A stretch of 64,000 nt of DNA from NCBI GenBank assembly GCA_963780795.1, contig CAWADH010000006.1, positions 372,001 to 436,000 of the forward strand. The letters run 5' to 3'. Source of the stretch: DATJGR01 sp963780795 (GTDB taxonomy: Bacteria > Pseudomonadota > Gammaproteobacteria > Pseudomonadales > Azotimanducaceae). Each line of letters begins with the position of its first letter. Position 1 is the stretch's first letter. A program made the translations under genes and the position numbers. Shown here in pieces: positions 15,753 through 24,400 of this stretch. The notes beneath the pieces were generated by a model. That model was not told where the DNA came from. It searched no databases and saw nothing but the letters and a program-made list of their open reading frames with translations.

Positions 15753-16009
15753 GCTCATCGCAGCGTGGCAGCGACACTTCCAAGGTTGAGGTGACGAACA
15801 TCTCGAGCCACGGTGTGTGGCTGCTCGCACGCGGAGAGGAACTCTTCATGCCTTACGCGTCATTTCCCTGGTTCAAGGATGCTGCGGTGGCGGCGGTTCT
15901 CAACGTAGAGGAACCCATGCCTGGGCACTTTTTCTGGCCCGATCTCGATGTGGATCTTGGGATCGAAACGCTGCGGCATCCGGAGCGCTTCCCTTTGAAG
16001 AGGGTTTGA
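15749..16009 (+). CDS. DUF2442 protein
   Basis: This 86-residue DUF2442 protein has VTNISSHGVWLLARGEELFM, then YASFPWFKDA and the terminal WPDLDVDLGIETLRHPE, all standard for the family. It is coupled to the DUF4160 gene by a 4-base overlap. DUF2442 proteins are proposed DNA- or partner-binding antitoxin-like proteins in such pairs. The base composition of the pair looks less GC-rich than the neighbours, which fits a mobile module. Confidence 0.87.
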   Translation: MSSSQRGSDTSKVEVTNISSHGVWLLARGEELFMPYASFPWFKDAAVAAVLNVEEPMPGHFFWPDLDVDLGIETLRHPERFPLKRV

Positions 16010-16101
16010 TCCTCGTCGCTCCAAATCCCGGACAATTCGGCTTGACCTCAACCTAACTCGAGGTCCTAGCCTTGCATCCAGTCACTCACTGGAGCACCGG
16101 A

Positions 16102-16482
16102 ATGAGCGCATCACTCGACCACATGATCGTCTTCGCACGCGACCGCGACGCGTCCGCGACATATCTCGCGCAAATGTTGGGGGTAGGGGAGCCGATCCAG
16201 GCGGGTCACTTTACGCAGGTGGCGATCGAGCATGGTCTCACCGTGGATTTCATGAACACGTCGGGCAGCGTCGCGGTGCAGCACTATGCATTCCTCGTCA
16301 GCGACACACAGTTCGATGCGGCATTCGCCCGGTTGCGCGAGCGCGGCCAGACGTACTGGGCCGATCCGTACCGGCGTCGGCCGAAGGAGGTGAACGCGCT
16401 CGCGAACGACGGGCGGCTGGTCTACTTCGAAGATCCGAGTGGCCACTTCCTCGAGATACGCACGCGCCCGTCGCGGCTTTGA
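16102..16482 (+). CDS. Glyoxalase-like VOC protein
   Basis: This 126-residue VOC protein starts at the ATG at 16102 (GGAG 8 bases upstream). The candidate metal triad is His7 (LDHMIV), His61 (QHYAFLV) and Glu118 (FLEIRT). It resembles the fosfomycin-resistance/extradiol branch in size, but specific residues for either function cannot be claimed. It is followed after 68 bases by an AraC regulator on the same strand. Confidence 0.8.
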   Translation: MSASLDHMIVFARDRDASATYLAQMLGVGEPIQAGHFTQVAIEHGLTVDFMNTSGSVAVQHYAFLVSDTQFDAAFARLRERGQTYWADPYRRRPKEVNALANDGRLVYFEDPSGHFLEIRTRPSRL

Positions 16483-16550
16483 CGGGGACGCGTGGATCCG
16501 CGACCAGCGCTTTGAAATAGGATGGGCTCGCCGCCTGAACGGATCGAGCG

Positions 16551-17384
16551 ATGCAGCGACCCCCGAATCCACACGCACTGCACGATTTCCGCATGGAGAA
16601 CGTGCGCTACGAGATCGTCTCGCTCGAGCCGGGGCGCGTATTGCATCGAAAGGCGCAGGTGGCAGCGTACTTCTACCACGTGATGGACGGCGAGATCACG
16701 GCGGACGACGGCACCAACGATCCGGTTGTGGCGCGACTCCGCGATACCGTGATCGTCGGTGGCCTGGTCGGACATCGCGTGGCGAACCGCGCTAAACGCG
16801 CCGCGCGTCTGCTCGTCGGCGCAGAGCCCCACGAATACCTGGCGTGGATGAGAGTACCGGCAGAGGTGCGGTGCATCCGCGCGAGCGATCGGCACCCGCT
16901 GCAGCCGCGCCTGCAACTCACCATGAACCTCGTCATCGAGGAAATCTCCGATCCCGCATCGGGCGACCAGCTGACGCTGGAGCGGCTCGCCGAGCTGATC
17001 GTTTTCTACTCGATCCGCATGACAGGGCCGGACTCCGTGCCGCTCGATGCCTTTCCATGGAACGACCACAAGCTGATGACGGCCGTCAGCGCGATGACGG
17101 CCGATCCGTCGCGCGATTGGACGGTGGATCAGTTGGCTGGCCTCGTGCACATGTCGCGATCGGCGTTCGCGGCGCGTTTCAAACGCGCCCTGGGCGAGTC
17201 GCCGATCCGCACGCTGACGCGCATACGCCTGACAGCGGCGGCCGCCCGATTGCTGCAGGGCACGCCGATTCCGCAGGCGGCAGCGCACTACGGGTACGGA
17301 TCAGAAGCAGCCTTCAACCGGGCATTCGGCCGCGAGTTCGGTGTCACGCCCGGTCGCTGGAAGCGCACCCAGACGGTCGAGTAG
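16551..17384 (+). CDS. AraC family transcriptional regulator
   Basis: This 277-residue regulator has an N-terminal cupin-like sensor (about 20-150) and a C-terminal pair of helix-turn-helix motifs (about 185-272). The latter includes WTVDQLAGLVHMSRSAFAARF and the family end motif FGREFGVTPGRWK. It lies directly upstream of the Rieske dioxygenase genes in the same direction, so activation of that operon is the obvious hypothesis. A weak terminator-like hairpin follows its stop. Confidence 0.9.
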   Translation: MQRPPNPHALHDFRMENVRYEIVSLEPGRVLHRKAQVAAYFYHVMDGEITADDGTNDPVVARLRDTVIVGGLVGHRVANRAKRAARLLVGAEPHEYLAWMRVPAEVRCIRASDRHPLQPRLQLTMNLVIEEISDPASGDQLTLERLAELIVFYSIRMTGPDSVPLDAFPWNDHKLMTAVSAMTADPSRDWTVDQLAGLVHMSRSAFAARFKRALGESPIRTLTRIRLTAAAARLLQGTPIPQAAAHYGYGSEAAFNRAFGREFGVTPGRWKRTQTVE

Positions 17385-17393
17385 CCCGTCGCT

Positions 17394-17416
17394 GATTGGA
17401 CGACCGATCAATTTTT
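17394..17416 (+). terminator. Weak intrinsic terminator after the AraC gene
   Basis: GATTGG (17394-17399) pairs with CCGATC (17404-17409), including one G-U pair, around an ACGA loop, followed by AA and five T residues. It starts 10 bases after the AraC stop and would separate the regulator from the dioxygenase operon. The short stem makes it tentative. Confidence 0.4.
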
Positions 17417-17496
17417 CGAGACGACCACTCATGGTGCCGGTTGCGCGGCGCAGGTAGCCTTTGCAGCGGGTGAAAGAGGCTGATGGGAGAGTCGAC

Positions 17497-18837
17497 ATGG
17501 CGGCGACGATGATCGCAACGGACCGAAGCCCCTGGTACGACGCCGACACCGGCGTGCTCGATCGGCGGATTTTCTCCGATCCCGAAATCTATCAGCAGGA
17601 ATTGCAGCGCATCTTCGCGCGGGGGTGGAATTTCGTCTGCCACGAATCCCAGCTGCCGCGGAGCGGCAGTTTTTTCATGAACTACATCGGCGAAGACCAG
17701 GTGATCGTCGTGCGCGATCGCACCGGCGCGATCAACGTGCTGCTCAATTCGTGTTCGCATCGCGGCAACTCGGTGTGTCGCGCCGAGCAGGGTCGCACCA
17801 ACAGTTTCCTGTGTTCGTATCACGGCTGGAACTACGACCTCGACGGCCGGCTCGTCGCGATTCCGGGTCAGGAAGCGTTCTATCGCAACGACGTCGACAA
17901 GGCGAAGTGGGGATTGGGCAAGGCCGCGCAGGTGGCGAGCTACCGTGGCTTCGTGTTCGCCACGCTCGATCCGACGGCGCCGCCGCTCGAGGATTATCTC
18001 GGCTGGGTGGGCCGGCTCGGCATCGACATGATCGCGTCGAACGGCGATCTCGAGGTGGTCGACGGCGTGCAGAAGAATCGCCTCAAGTGCAACTGGAAGC
18101 TCGCGGTCGACAACCTGTACGACTGGTATCACGTGAAGATCTCGCACGGCTCGGCGTTGCGCATCGGCTACGCACCGGAAGAAGCCATGGCGCCGATGAG
18201 CCAGATGGTGATCCTCGGCGAATACGGCCACGGCATCGGCGGACCGGGCGTCACGCAGGCGGAGCTCGACGAATACGCCATGCGCAGCAGGAGTGGCGTC
18301 GGCGAGCCGAAGTGGTACGACATGATGGCGGCGCGCCGGCTCGATCCGCGCGTGCAGCAGATGCTCGGGCCTGTCGGCACGCGCTCGTTCGGACATCCGA
18401 ACATCTTTCCGAATCTGTGGATCACGCAGTTCAATCAGGTGTGCCTGCGCGTGCCGCGCGGACCCTATGAGACCGAGCTCTGGTGGTTCACGCTGGTGCC
18501 GAAAGATCTGCCGGAGGAGGAGCGCCGCTTCGCCATCTATATGGCGAACCACACGTTCGGCCCGGCCGGGCTGCTCGAACAGGACGACGGCGAGAACTGG
18601 AGCCATTCCACGCGCGGCGCGAAGGGTGCTTTCACGCGCACGCTGCCGCTCAACTACGCGATGGGCCGCGGTCATGATCGCGTCCAGGCCGATCCATCAG
18701 GCCAGAGCCGGATCGAGACCGTCGTGAACGAACACGGCCAGCGCTGGACCTACCGCTCGTGGCAGGAGTGGATGCAGGCGGACAGCTGGCAGGAACTGAT
18801 GGCGCGCCACTCACCGGCGCCGTCAGGAGTGGTCTGA
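17497..18837 (+). CDS. Aromatic ring-hydroxylating dioxygenase, alpha subunit (Rieske)
   Basis: This is a 446-residue catalytic subunit. The Rieske [2Fe-2S] ligands are Cys86-x-His88 and Cys106-x-x-His109. The mononuclear iron site shows His212 and His217 in DNLYDWYHVKISH, bridging Asp209, and the distal Asp363 in EQDDGENW, close to the spacing in naphthalene dioxygenase. It inserts both atoms of O2 into an aromatic ring to give a cis-dihydrodiol or hydroxylated product. The start at 17497 has GGGAGA in front. The beta subunit gene overlaps its stop by one base. Ferredoxin and reductase genes are not in the window. Confidence 0.93.
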   Translation: MAATMIATDRSPWYDADTGVLDRRIFSDPEIYQQELQRIFARGWNFVCHESQLPRSGSFFMNYIGEDQVIVVRDRTGAINVLLNSCSHRGNSVCRAEQGRTNSFLCSYHGWNYDLDGRLVAIPGQEAFYRNDVDKAKWGLGKAAQVASYRGFVFATLDPTAPPLEDYLGWVGRLGIDMIASNGDLEVVDGVQKNRLKCNWKLAVDNLYDWYHVKISHGSALRIGYAPEEAMAPMSQMVILGEYGHGIGGPGVTQAELDEYAMRSRSGVGEPKWYDMMAARRLDPRVQQMLGPVGTRSFGHPNIFPNLWITQFNQVCLRVPRGPYETELWWFTLVPKDLPEEERRFAIYMANHTFGPAGLLEQDDGENWSHSTRGAKGAFTRTLPLNYAMGRGHDRVQADPSGQSRIETVVNEHGQRWTYRSWQEWMQADSWQELMARHSPAPSGVV

Positions 18838-19370
18838 TGTCGGCGTTCGAGAGTCTCGACCTGCAGCAGCGCATGCTGCTGACGTTCGAGGCACAGGAAT
18901 TTCTGTATCGCGAAGCGAGTCTTCTCGACGAGCGTCGGTTGGACGAATGGCTGGCGCTGTGTACCGACGACATCCATTACTGGATGCCGATTCGCCGCAC
19001 CACCAACGTGAAAGACCTCGACAACGAATTCACGAAACCCGGCGCGATGGCTTACTTCGACGACGACAAACGAACGCTCGGCATGCGGATACAGCGCTTG
19101 GCGGTCGGTCGCGCGTGGGCGGAAGATCCGCCGTCGCGAACGCGCCACACGGTGAGCAACGTGCGCATCCTGCGTGCCGACGCCAACGAGCTTCTGGTGG
19201 GGCTGAATTTCCACTTATACCGGACGCGGCTCGACAGCGAGGAAGACAGCTGGATCGGTCGCCGCGAAGACCTGCTGCGACGCGAGAACGGCGCACTGAA
19301 GCTGGCGCGCCGCCACATATTCCTGGACCAGACGGTCATCCTGTCGCAGAACATGAGCAACCTGTTCTGA
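18837..19370 (+). CDS. Aromatic ring-hydroxylating dioxygenase, beta subunit
   Basis: This 177-residue small subunit has the NTF2-like fold of dioxygenase beta chains. It contains EAQEFLYREASLLDERRLDEW and CTDDIHYWMPIRRTT near the N-terminus and the conserved SRTRHTVSNVRIL in the middle. It supports the alpha3beta3 hexamer. The ATG at 18837 uses the last base of the alpha stop (TGATG), so synthesis is coupled one to one. After it, 194 bases without a gene lead to a membrane protein. Confidence 0.92.
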   Translation: MSAFESLDLQQRMLLTFEAQEFLYREASLLDERRLDEWLALCTDDIHYWMPIRRTTNVKDLDNEFTKPGAMAYFDDDKRTLGMRIQRLAVGRAWAEDPPSRTRHTVSNVRILRADANELLVGLNFHLYRTRLDSEEDSWIGRREDLLRRENGALKLARRHIFLDQTVILSQNMSNLF

Positions 19371-19564
19371 TATCGAGGCGACCGCATCTGCACCGGAAGA
19401 CGCTCGTCAGCGTGGTTGCGCGTTCGAATGGGGTTGATTCCCTCGAGGCCGCGGCGCAATCTCACAACCGGGAGTTTTTGTAGCGACCCAACGTGGTGCG
19501 GCGTACCCCTGACGAGGGCACGCTTGCGCAATTCGAAGCAAAACCAAAAAGGGGATGAAGGACC

Positions 19565-20356
19565 ATGCGAACTCGATTCGTTAAGGCATGCATGTTTGTG
19601 GGGATCGTTGGCTCGGCGATGATTGGCGCCAGCCTGGCAGCGGCAGAGCAAAGTCAGACGTCGTCAGTCATCAATTTCGAAGTCATCTCGGTCGACGGCA
19701 ACTATCTCGTAATACGCGATCAAAGCGGCACCCGCGCGCTGACCGTGCCCGACGGTTTCCGGTTCACGGTGGATGGCAAGTCGATGTCCGTAAACGAACT
19801 CGCCGCCGGTATGAAGGGTACCGCCACCGTCACCACCACGACGACGACACACCCGGTGTACGTGACCGAAGTCAGAAAGGGGACGGTGTTACGCAAGTCG
19901 GGTCGGTCGATCATCATCCGCGGGCAGGATGGCACTCGCCGCTTTACTCAGGACGAGGCGGATGCTCACGGGATGGAAATATTCATGGACGGCAAGCCCG
20001 TGAAGGTATGGCAGCTGCGTCAGGGTGACGAATTCACGGCCCTCATCGTGTCGAACGCTGCGCCCGTCGTGCTGACCGAGAAAGAAGTTGCTGCGACGCT
20101 CGCGATGCCGGCAGAGCCTGAGCCTGTCGCGGCAGCAGCCCCTGAGGAACAGGCGGCGCCCGCGCCTGAACCGACTCCCGCACCGGCACCGGTGCAGGAA
20201 GCCGCTGCCCCCGTGGCCACGCCGGCACCCGTCGCTGCCGCGCCGGTACCCGCAGCGCCCAAGGAGGATTCGGGCTGGATGCTGTGGCTGCTGGTGGTCG
20301 TCGTCATTGCGGTCGTCGCGTTCGTGCTGATGCGCAGACGCTCCGACAAAACCTGA
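19565..20356 (+). CDS. Membrane-anchored protein with two internal beta repeats, unknown function
   Basis: This 263-residue protein has a signal peptide (cleavage near AAAEQ). Two similar beta-rich units follow, at about 35-95 and 103-165; compare GNYLVIRDQSGTRALTV with GRSIIIRGQDGTRRFTQ and FTVDGKSMSVNEL with IFMDGKPVKVWQL. Then comes a Pro/Ala/Glu-rich linker (about 180-232) and a C-terminal transmembrane helix (about 238-256) ending in RRRSDKT. The body would face the periplasm on a flexible stalk. A GATGAAGGA site precedes the ATG. I do not recognise a named family. It follows the dioxygenase genes but is probably separate. Confidence 0.8.
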   Translation: MRTRFVKACMFVGIVGSAMIGASLAAAEQSQTSSVINFEVISVDGNYLVIRDQSGTRALTVPDGFRFTVDGKSMSVNELAAGMKGTATVTTTTTTHPVYVTEVRKGTVLRKSGRSIIIRGQDGTRRFTQDEADAHGMEIFMDGKPVKVWQLRQGDEFTALIVSNAAPVVLTEKEVAATLAMPAEPEPVAAAAPEEQAAPAPEPTPAPAPVQEAAAPVATPAPVAAAPVPAAPKEDSGWMLWLLVVVVIAVVAFVLMRRRSDKT

Positions 20357-20362
20357 AGGCTT

Positions 20363-20391
20363 GCTGAGAACTCCTCCGAAGGAGCCTCAGC
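20363..20391. terminator. Hairpin between convergent genes
   Basis: GCTGAG (20363-20368) pairs with CTCAGC (20386-20391), and CTCCT (20371-20375) pairs with AGGAG (20380-20384), around a CCGA loop. It lies between the stops of the membrane protein and the convergent carboxylesterase. No T-run follows, so the role is tentative. Confidence 0.45.
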
Positions 20392-20422
20392 GAGTCGGCG
20401 ACGCGGTGTCGTCTTGCAGGCT

Positions 20423-21961
20423 TTAGAGCCGCCCGACCACCGCGCCGTCGGGTTGCCCTTCCCACAACCGTCGTTCTGCGGTCAGTACCGACGAAGACAA
20501 GCCGGCGGGCACGTCGAAGATCGCGGTCGTCGGTTGTCGGCGGGTGTAGGGTGTCCAACCATCGAGCCCAGCCGCGCGCGGCGCGCCGGTGCGGGCGAAC
20601 GACAGCCACGCGTCCTGCACCGTTGCGGCGAGCGCATTGGCCGACGGACCCTCACCGCAGAACTTCGCAACGCCGTCGTCGATCGCATGCGTGGCGAACA
20701 CGAACGCGATGTCGATCGCGTGGCACGACTTCAGCTTTCCGTTCAGTAGCGGCGATCGCCAGGTGAACTCGTAGTGGTACGGCGATTGTCTGCGCGTCGC
20801 GAGCACATCGGCGAGCCGTTCCGCCTGAACGCGAAACACGCGATCGGTTTCGATCGCGGCGAATACGGACAGCGGGTCGTGTGGCTCGCCGCGCGATGCG
20901 AGCAGCTGCTTGTAGCCGACGATCAGCGCATCGGCTGACGAGCCCACCCGGCCGCTAACCCGCGCTTTGAGATGGTTGTCGTCGAGCGTCGCCGCAGCCG
21001 GGTCCATCGCGGTGAACAGCAGCCATTCGTGCGCGGTCGCGCCGACCATCACCGACACGCCGTCGGCGTTGCCTGCTTTCACCGTCTCGATCGGAAGCGC
21101 CGGCAGCAGCGCGCCGTCTACGCAAGGTTGATACGGCATGCCGCCGGCCACCAGCGTGTAGAGCGCAGCCGCTGTCGTCAGCGATTTCGCATCCATCGCC
21201 TCGAGCGAGGCAACGTCGCTTGCCTTCAGCTTGAGATGCTTCATGAAGCCTTCGGCCACTTGCGACGCCTGTGCGCGAGTCGCAGCGGTGGAGGACGCGC
21301 CGCTTTGCGGAATCGCGCGCCTGAACAGCCCGCGGGCACGCGGCGCGCCAAGCAGCGCACCGACGCTCATGCCGCCGGCCGATTCGCCGAATATCGTCAC
21401 GTTCGCGGGGTCGCCGCCGAAACGCTCGATGTTGTCGCGCACCCATTCGAGCGCGGCGAGCTGATCGAGCAGACCTTCGTTGCCGGTCGACGGAATGCGG
21501 CCGTCGGTGACGTCTGCGAGACGCAGGAAGCCGAGCGCGCCGAGCCGGTAGTTGATCGTCACGACGACCACGTCGCCGCGCCGCGACAGCGCGCCGCCGT
21601 CATAGATCGCCTGGGCGCCACTTCCGATCGAAAACGCGCCGCCGTGAATCCACACCATCACCGGTCGCGCGCGATTGTCGGCGCCGGGCGTCCAGACGTT
21701 CAGCGTGAGGCAATCCTCGTCGCACGGCACCGAGACCGACATCAGTCCGGCCAAAGGCGTGCCGGCCACGCGCGGCGGCTGCCAGCTTTGTGCCCCGTAT
21801 TCATTCGCCGTGCGCACACCGCTCCACTGCGCGGCCGGCTCCGGTGCTCGCCAGCGCAGCGCACCGACCGGCGATCGCGCGAATGGAATGCCGCGAAAGA
21901 CGAGTTGGCCGTCGCGTTGTTCGCCTTCGACCTTGCCTTGAAGCGTTTCGACGACCGTCAT
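20423..21961 (-). CDS. Type B carboxylesterase
   Basis: This 512-residue enzyme has the type B landmarks: EDCLTLNVW (82-90, the EDCLYLN motif), the oxyanion loop HGGAF (106-110), and the nucleophile elbow FGESAGG with Ser194. A His in VFATHAI near the C-terminus completes the Ser-Glu-His triad. It hydrolyses carboxylic esters. No signal peptide is seen. The start at 21961 has GGGAG in front; a longer in-frame reading to 22243 has no such site and no homology-like N-terminus. It is divergent from an SDR gene across 115 bases and could feed acids or alcohols into this catabolic region. Confidence 0.9.
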   Translation of the reverse strand: MTVVETLQGKVEGEQRDGQLVFRGIPFARSPVGALRWRAPEPAAQWSGVRTANEYGAQSWQPPRVAGTPLAGLMSVSVPCDEDCLTLNVWTPGADNRARPVMVWIHGGAFSIGSGAQAIYDGGALSRRGDVVVVTINYRLGALGFLRLADVTDGRIPSTGNEGLLDQLAALEWVRDNIERFGGDPANVTIFGESAGGMSVGALLGAPRARGLFRRAIPQSGASSTAATRAQASQVAEGFMKHLKLKASDVASLEAMDAKSLTTAAALYTLVAGGMPYQPCVDGALLPALPIETVKAGNADGVSVMVGATAHEWLLFTAMDPAAATLDDNHLKARVSGRVGSSADALIVGYKQLLASRGEPHDPLSVFAAIETDRVFRVQAERLADVLATRRQSPYHYEFTWRSPLLNGKLKSCHAIDIAFVFATHAIDDGVAKFCGEGPSANALAATVQDAWLSFARTGAPRAAGLDGWTPYTRRQPTTAIFDVPAGLSSSVLTAERRLWEGQPDGAVVGRL

Positions 21962-22076
21962 GACGTGCTCCCGCGACAGAAGATGGATGCGACTAAGTAC
22001 GGATTTATGCGAGCGCGTGTCAAGTCCGGGCATTTGGCGCGTAACCTTGCACCACCGACTTGGGAGGGAATGCAAC

Positions 22077-22841
22077 GTGGGCAAGCTCGACGGCAAGGTG
22101 GCACTGATTACGGGTTCGGGTGCGGGCATCGGTCGCGACTCGGCGCTCGCGTTCGCGCGTGAAGGCGCCGCGGTGGCGGTCGTCGACGTGCGCGCGCCGC
22201 GCGCGGAACAGACGGCCGAACTGGTTCGCGCGGAGGGCGGCAACGCACGTGCATTCGCCTGCGACGTGCGTTTTCTCGATCAGGTGGAGAAGTGCGTCGC
22301 CGATGCGCTCTCAGAGTTCGCTCGCATCGATGCCGTATTCAACGACGCGGGCACCACGCGGCCGGGTGACGTCGTCAGCGTGTCGTTGGAGGATTGGGAA
22401 ATGGTGCTCGACGTCAACCTGCGCGGTACCTTCAACGTATCGCGCGCGGTGTTGCCGCACATGCTCGAGCGCGGCTCCGGCGCAATCATCAACATGGGAT
22501 CGGTGGACGGCCTCACCGGCGACCGGAACATGGCGGCTTACAACGCAGCCAAGGCGGCAGTGGTCAATCTGAGCCGCTCGATGGCTGTCGATTTCGGTCC
22601 ACGCGGCATCCGTACGAATTGCATCTGCCCCGGCGTCATCGGCTCACCGGCGATCCTGAAGACGTTTACTGACGAGGCGCGTGCACGGATGGAGCGGGCG
22701 ACGCCGCTGCGCCGCATCGGGCGGCCCAGCGACATCGCCTCGGTAGCGGTATTTCTGGCGAGCGATGATTCGGCCTACGTCAACGGCGCCGCGATCGTCG
22801 CTGACGGCGGCCTCATGGCGCGCACGGGTATTCCGGGTTGA
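22077..22841 (+). CDS. SDR family oxidoreductase
   Basis: This 254-residue classical SDR has cofactor motif TGSGAGIG (about 13-20), NDAG in the NAG position, catalytic Ser in NMGSVDG, and an intact YNAAK. Asp at the end of the second strand (AVVDVR) favours NAD over NADP. The GTG at 22077 with GGGAGGGA upstream is preferred over an in-frame ATG 39 codons earlier. It is divergent from the carboxylesterase and convergent with an MFS transporter. It probably oxidises a hydroxyl group of a catabolic intermediate. Confidence 0.9.
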   Translation: MGKLDGKVALITGSGAGIGRDSALAFAREGAAVAVVDVRAPRAEQTAELVRAEGGNARAFACDVRFLDQVEKCVADALSEFARIDAVFNDAGTTRPGDVVSVSLEDWEMVLDVNLRGTFNVSRAVLPHMLERGSGAIINMGSVDGLTGDRNMAAYNAAKAAVVNLSRSMAVDFGPRGIRTNCICPGVIGSPAILKTFTDEARARMERATPLRRIGRPSDIASVAVFLASDDSAYVNGAAIVADGGLMARTGIPG

Positions 22842-22960
22842 CGCACTCGCGTCAGGTCTGGGTTACGGTGGTCAGTTGCAACGGAAACACCTTCGAGATG
22901 CGGTCGAATTCGGCGTCCGCGTGCAGAAGCGCGGCCTGTCGCCGGAGAATCGCTGCGCGT

Positions 22961-24292
22961 CTACTGTCGCGCGTGCTTTGCGGCAATGTCCCGTGTCAGC
23001 GTGCGTGAGCCGAGCCAGAAGTGCAGCTGGGCCCACAGCACGCCGGTCACCACGATCGACAGCAACGACCAGCGAATCGCAGCGTGGCCGTATGTCGGCG
23101 TGAGCGCGTCGGAGAGGGCGCCGGCCAGTGGTGCGCCGCAGCCGATGCCGACCAGTGTGGACACCGTCAGCAGAATGGCTGCGGCCCGCGCGCGCATGGT
23201 TGCGGGCGACAGGTTCTGCACAGTGGCAAGCACGATCGGCAGCACGCCCGGCAGCAGCGGCACCGTCAGCGCCAGGGCAACTACTACTGTGCTGCTCGGC
23301 GCCTGGTAGTACACGAATGCAATCGTGAGGTTGAACGTCAGGAAGATCACCGGCAGGCGCAGCGCCCAGCTCGCATCGCGCATCGTCATCCGGTCGCACA
23401 ACCAACCCGCGAGGTAGTAGCCGACCATCGACAGCAGACCCGCCGCGAAAAACAACTTGCCGACTTCCGTTGGCGCGAATCCGAACACGCGTTCGAGATA
23501 CACCGCATCGAAACTCTGCGCACCGGCGACCGTGACCAGGATCGTGTAGGCGATCAGCGTGTGGCGGAACGCCGGCAGGCCGAGCAGGAATCGCAGTGTC
23601 TGGCGCAGGTCCGCGGACGGCTCGGCCGGTCCGGTCTGAAAGAAGCCGCGCGTGGGTTCGCGCAGCGTACGCCAGACGATCACGGCGTAGATCAGTCCGG
23701 GAACGCCGACGAGCATCAGCGCGCCGCGCCAGCCGAGCGCTTCGCGCGCGAACCCGGCCACGAGTGCACCGATCGCGGCGCCGATCGGCGCCTGCGCGGC
23801 GAGTATGGCGAACGCGCGCGTGCGACGGTTCTGCGGAAACAGATCCGTCATCATCGACATCGACGCCGGACCACTGCCCGCTTCGCCGATCGCGACCCCT
23901 GCGCGCGTCAGCGCCAACGTCAGAAAACCGGTCGCCCAGCTCTGTAGGAGCGTCATCGCGCTCCAGAACGCGAGCGCCATCGAGATGATGCGGCCGCGCG
24001 GATTGCGGTCGGCGAACCGCGCGATCGGAATCTGCGCCAGCGCATAGAAAATGCCGAACGCGGTGCCGGCGAACAGGCCGAGTTGTGTATCGGACAGCTG
24101 CAGATCTTTGCCGATCGGCACCAGCAGCAGGTTGATGACGGTGCGATCGATGATGTTGAACGCGCCGACACCGAGCAACACCGCGAGCGCGTAGATCGCA
24201 TAGCCCCTGCCGAACTGGTACGTGTGCGGCGCGCCGGCATCGACGGTCGAATCGCTCGCGGCGGGCGCGAGCAGGTCTGCGGATTGGCTCAC
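22961..24292 (-). CDS. MFS transporter, Spinster-like
   Basis: This 443-residue membrane protein has 12 predicted hydrophobic segments. The Spinster-like signature is clear: FNIIDRTVINLLLVPIGKDL in the first helix, RFADRNPRGR in the 2-3 loop and TRAGVAIGEAGSGPAS in helix 4. The start codon is GTG. Such transporters are frequent in sphingomonad and steroid- or aromatic-degrading loci and are thought to import or export hydrophobic compounds. A 119-base gap separates its stop from the convergent SDR. Confidence 0.88.
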   Translation of the reverse strand: MSQSADLLAPAASDSTVDAGAPHTYQFGRGYAIYALAVLLGVGAFNIIDRTVINLLLVPIGKDLQLSDTQLGLFAGTAFGIFYALAQIPIARFADRNPRGRIISMALAFWSAMTLLQSWATGFLTLALTRAGVAIGEAGSGPASMSMMTDLFPQNRRTRAFAILAAQAPIGAAIGALVAGFAREALGWRGALMLVGVPGLIYAVIVWRTLREPTRGFFQTGPAEPSADLRQTLRFLLGLPAFRHTLIAYTILVTVAGAQSFDAVYLERVFGFAPTEVGKLFFAAGLLSMVGYYLAGWLCDRMTMRDASWALRLPVIFLTFNLTIAFVYYQAPSSTVVVALALTVPLLPGVLPIVLATVQNLSPATMRARAAAILLTVSTLVGIGCGAPLAGALSDALTPTYGHAAIRWSLLSIVVTGVLWAQLHFWLGSRTLTRDIAAKHARQ

Positions 24293-24400
24293 TCAACGAC
24301 CCCTCATCGTCGACGGCTGGGGTCGGAGCATCCCACAAGTGATCCCGCGACTGCACGCGCCGTACAATCGGCCACAGTGTTGGTCGCAGGAAGGATCGTC

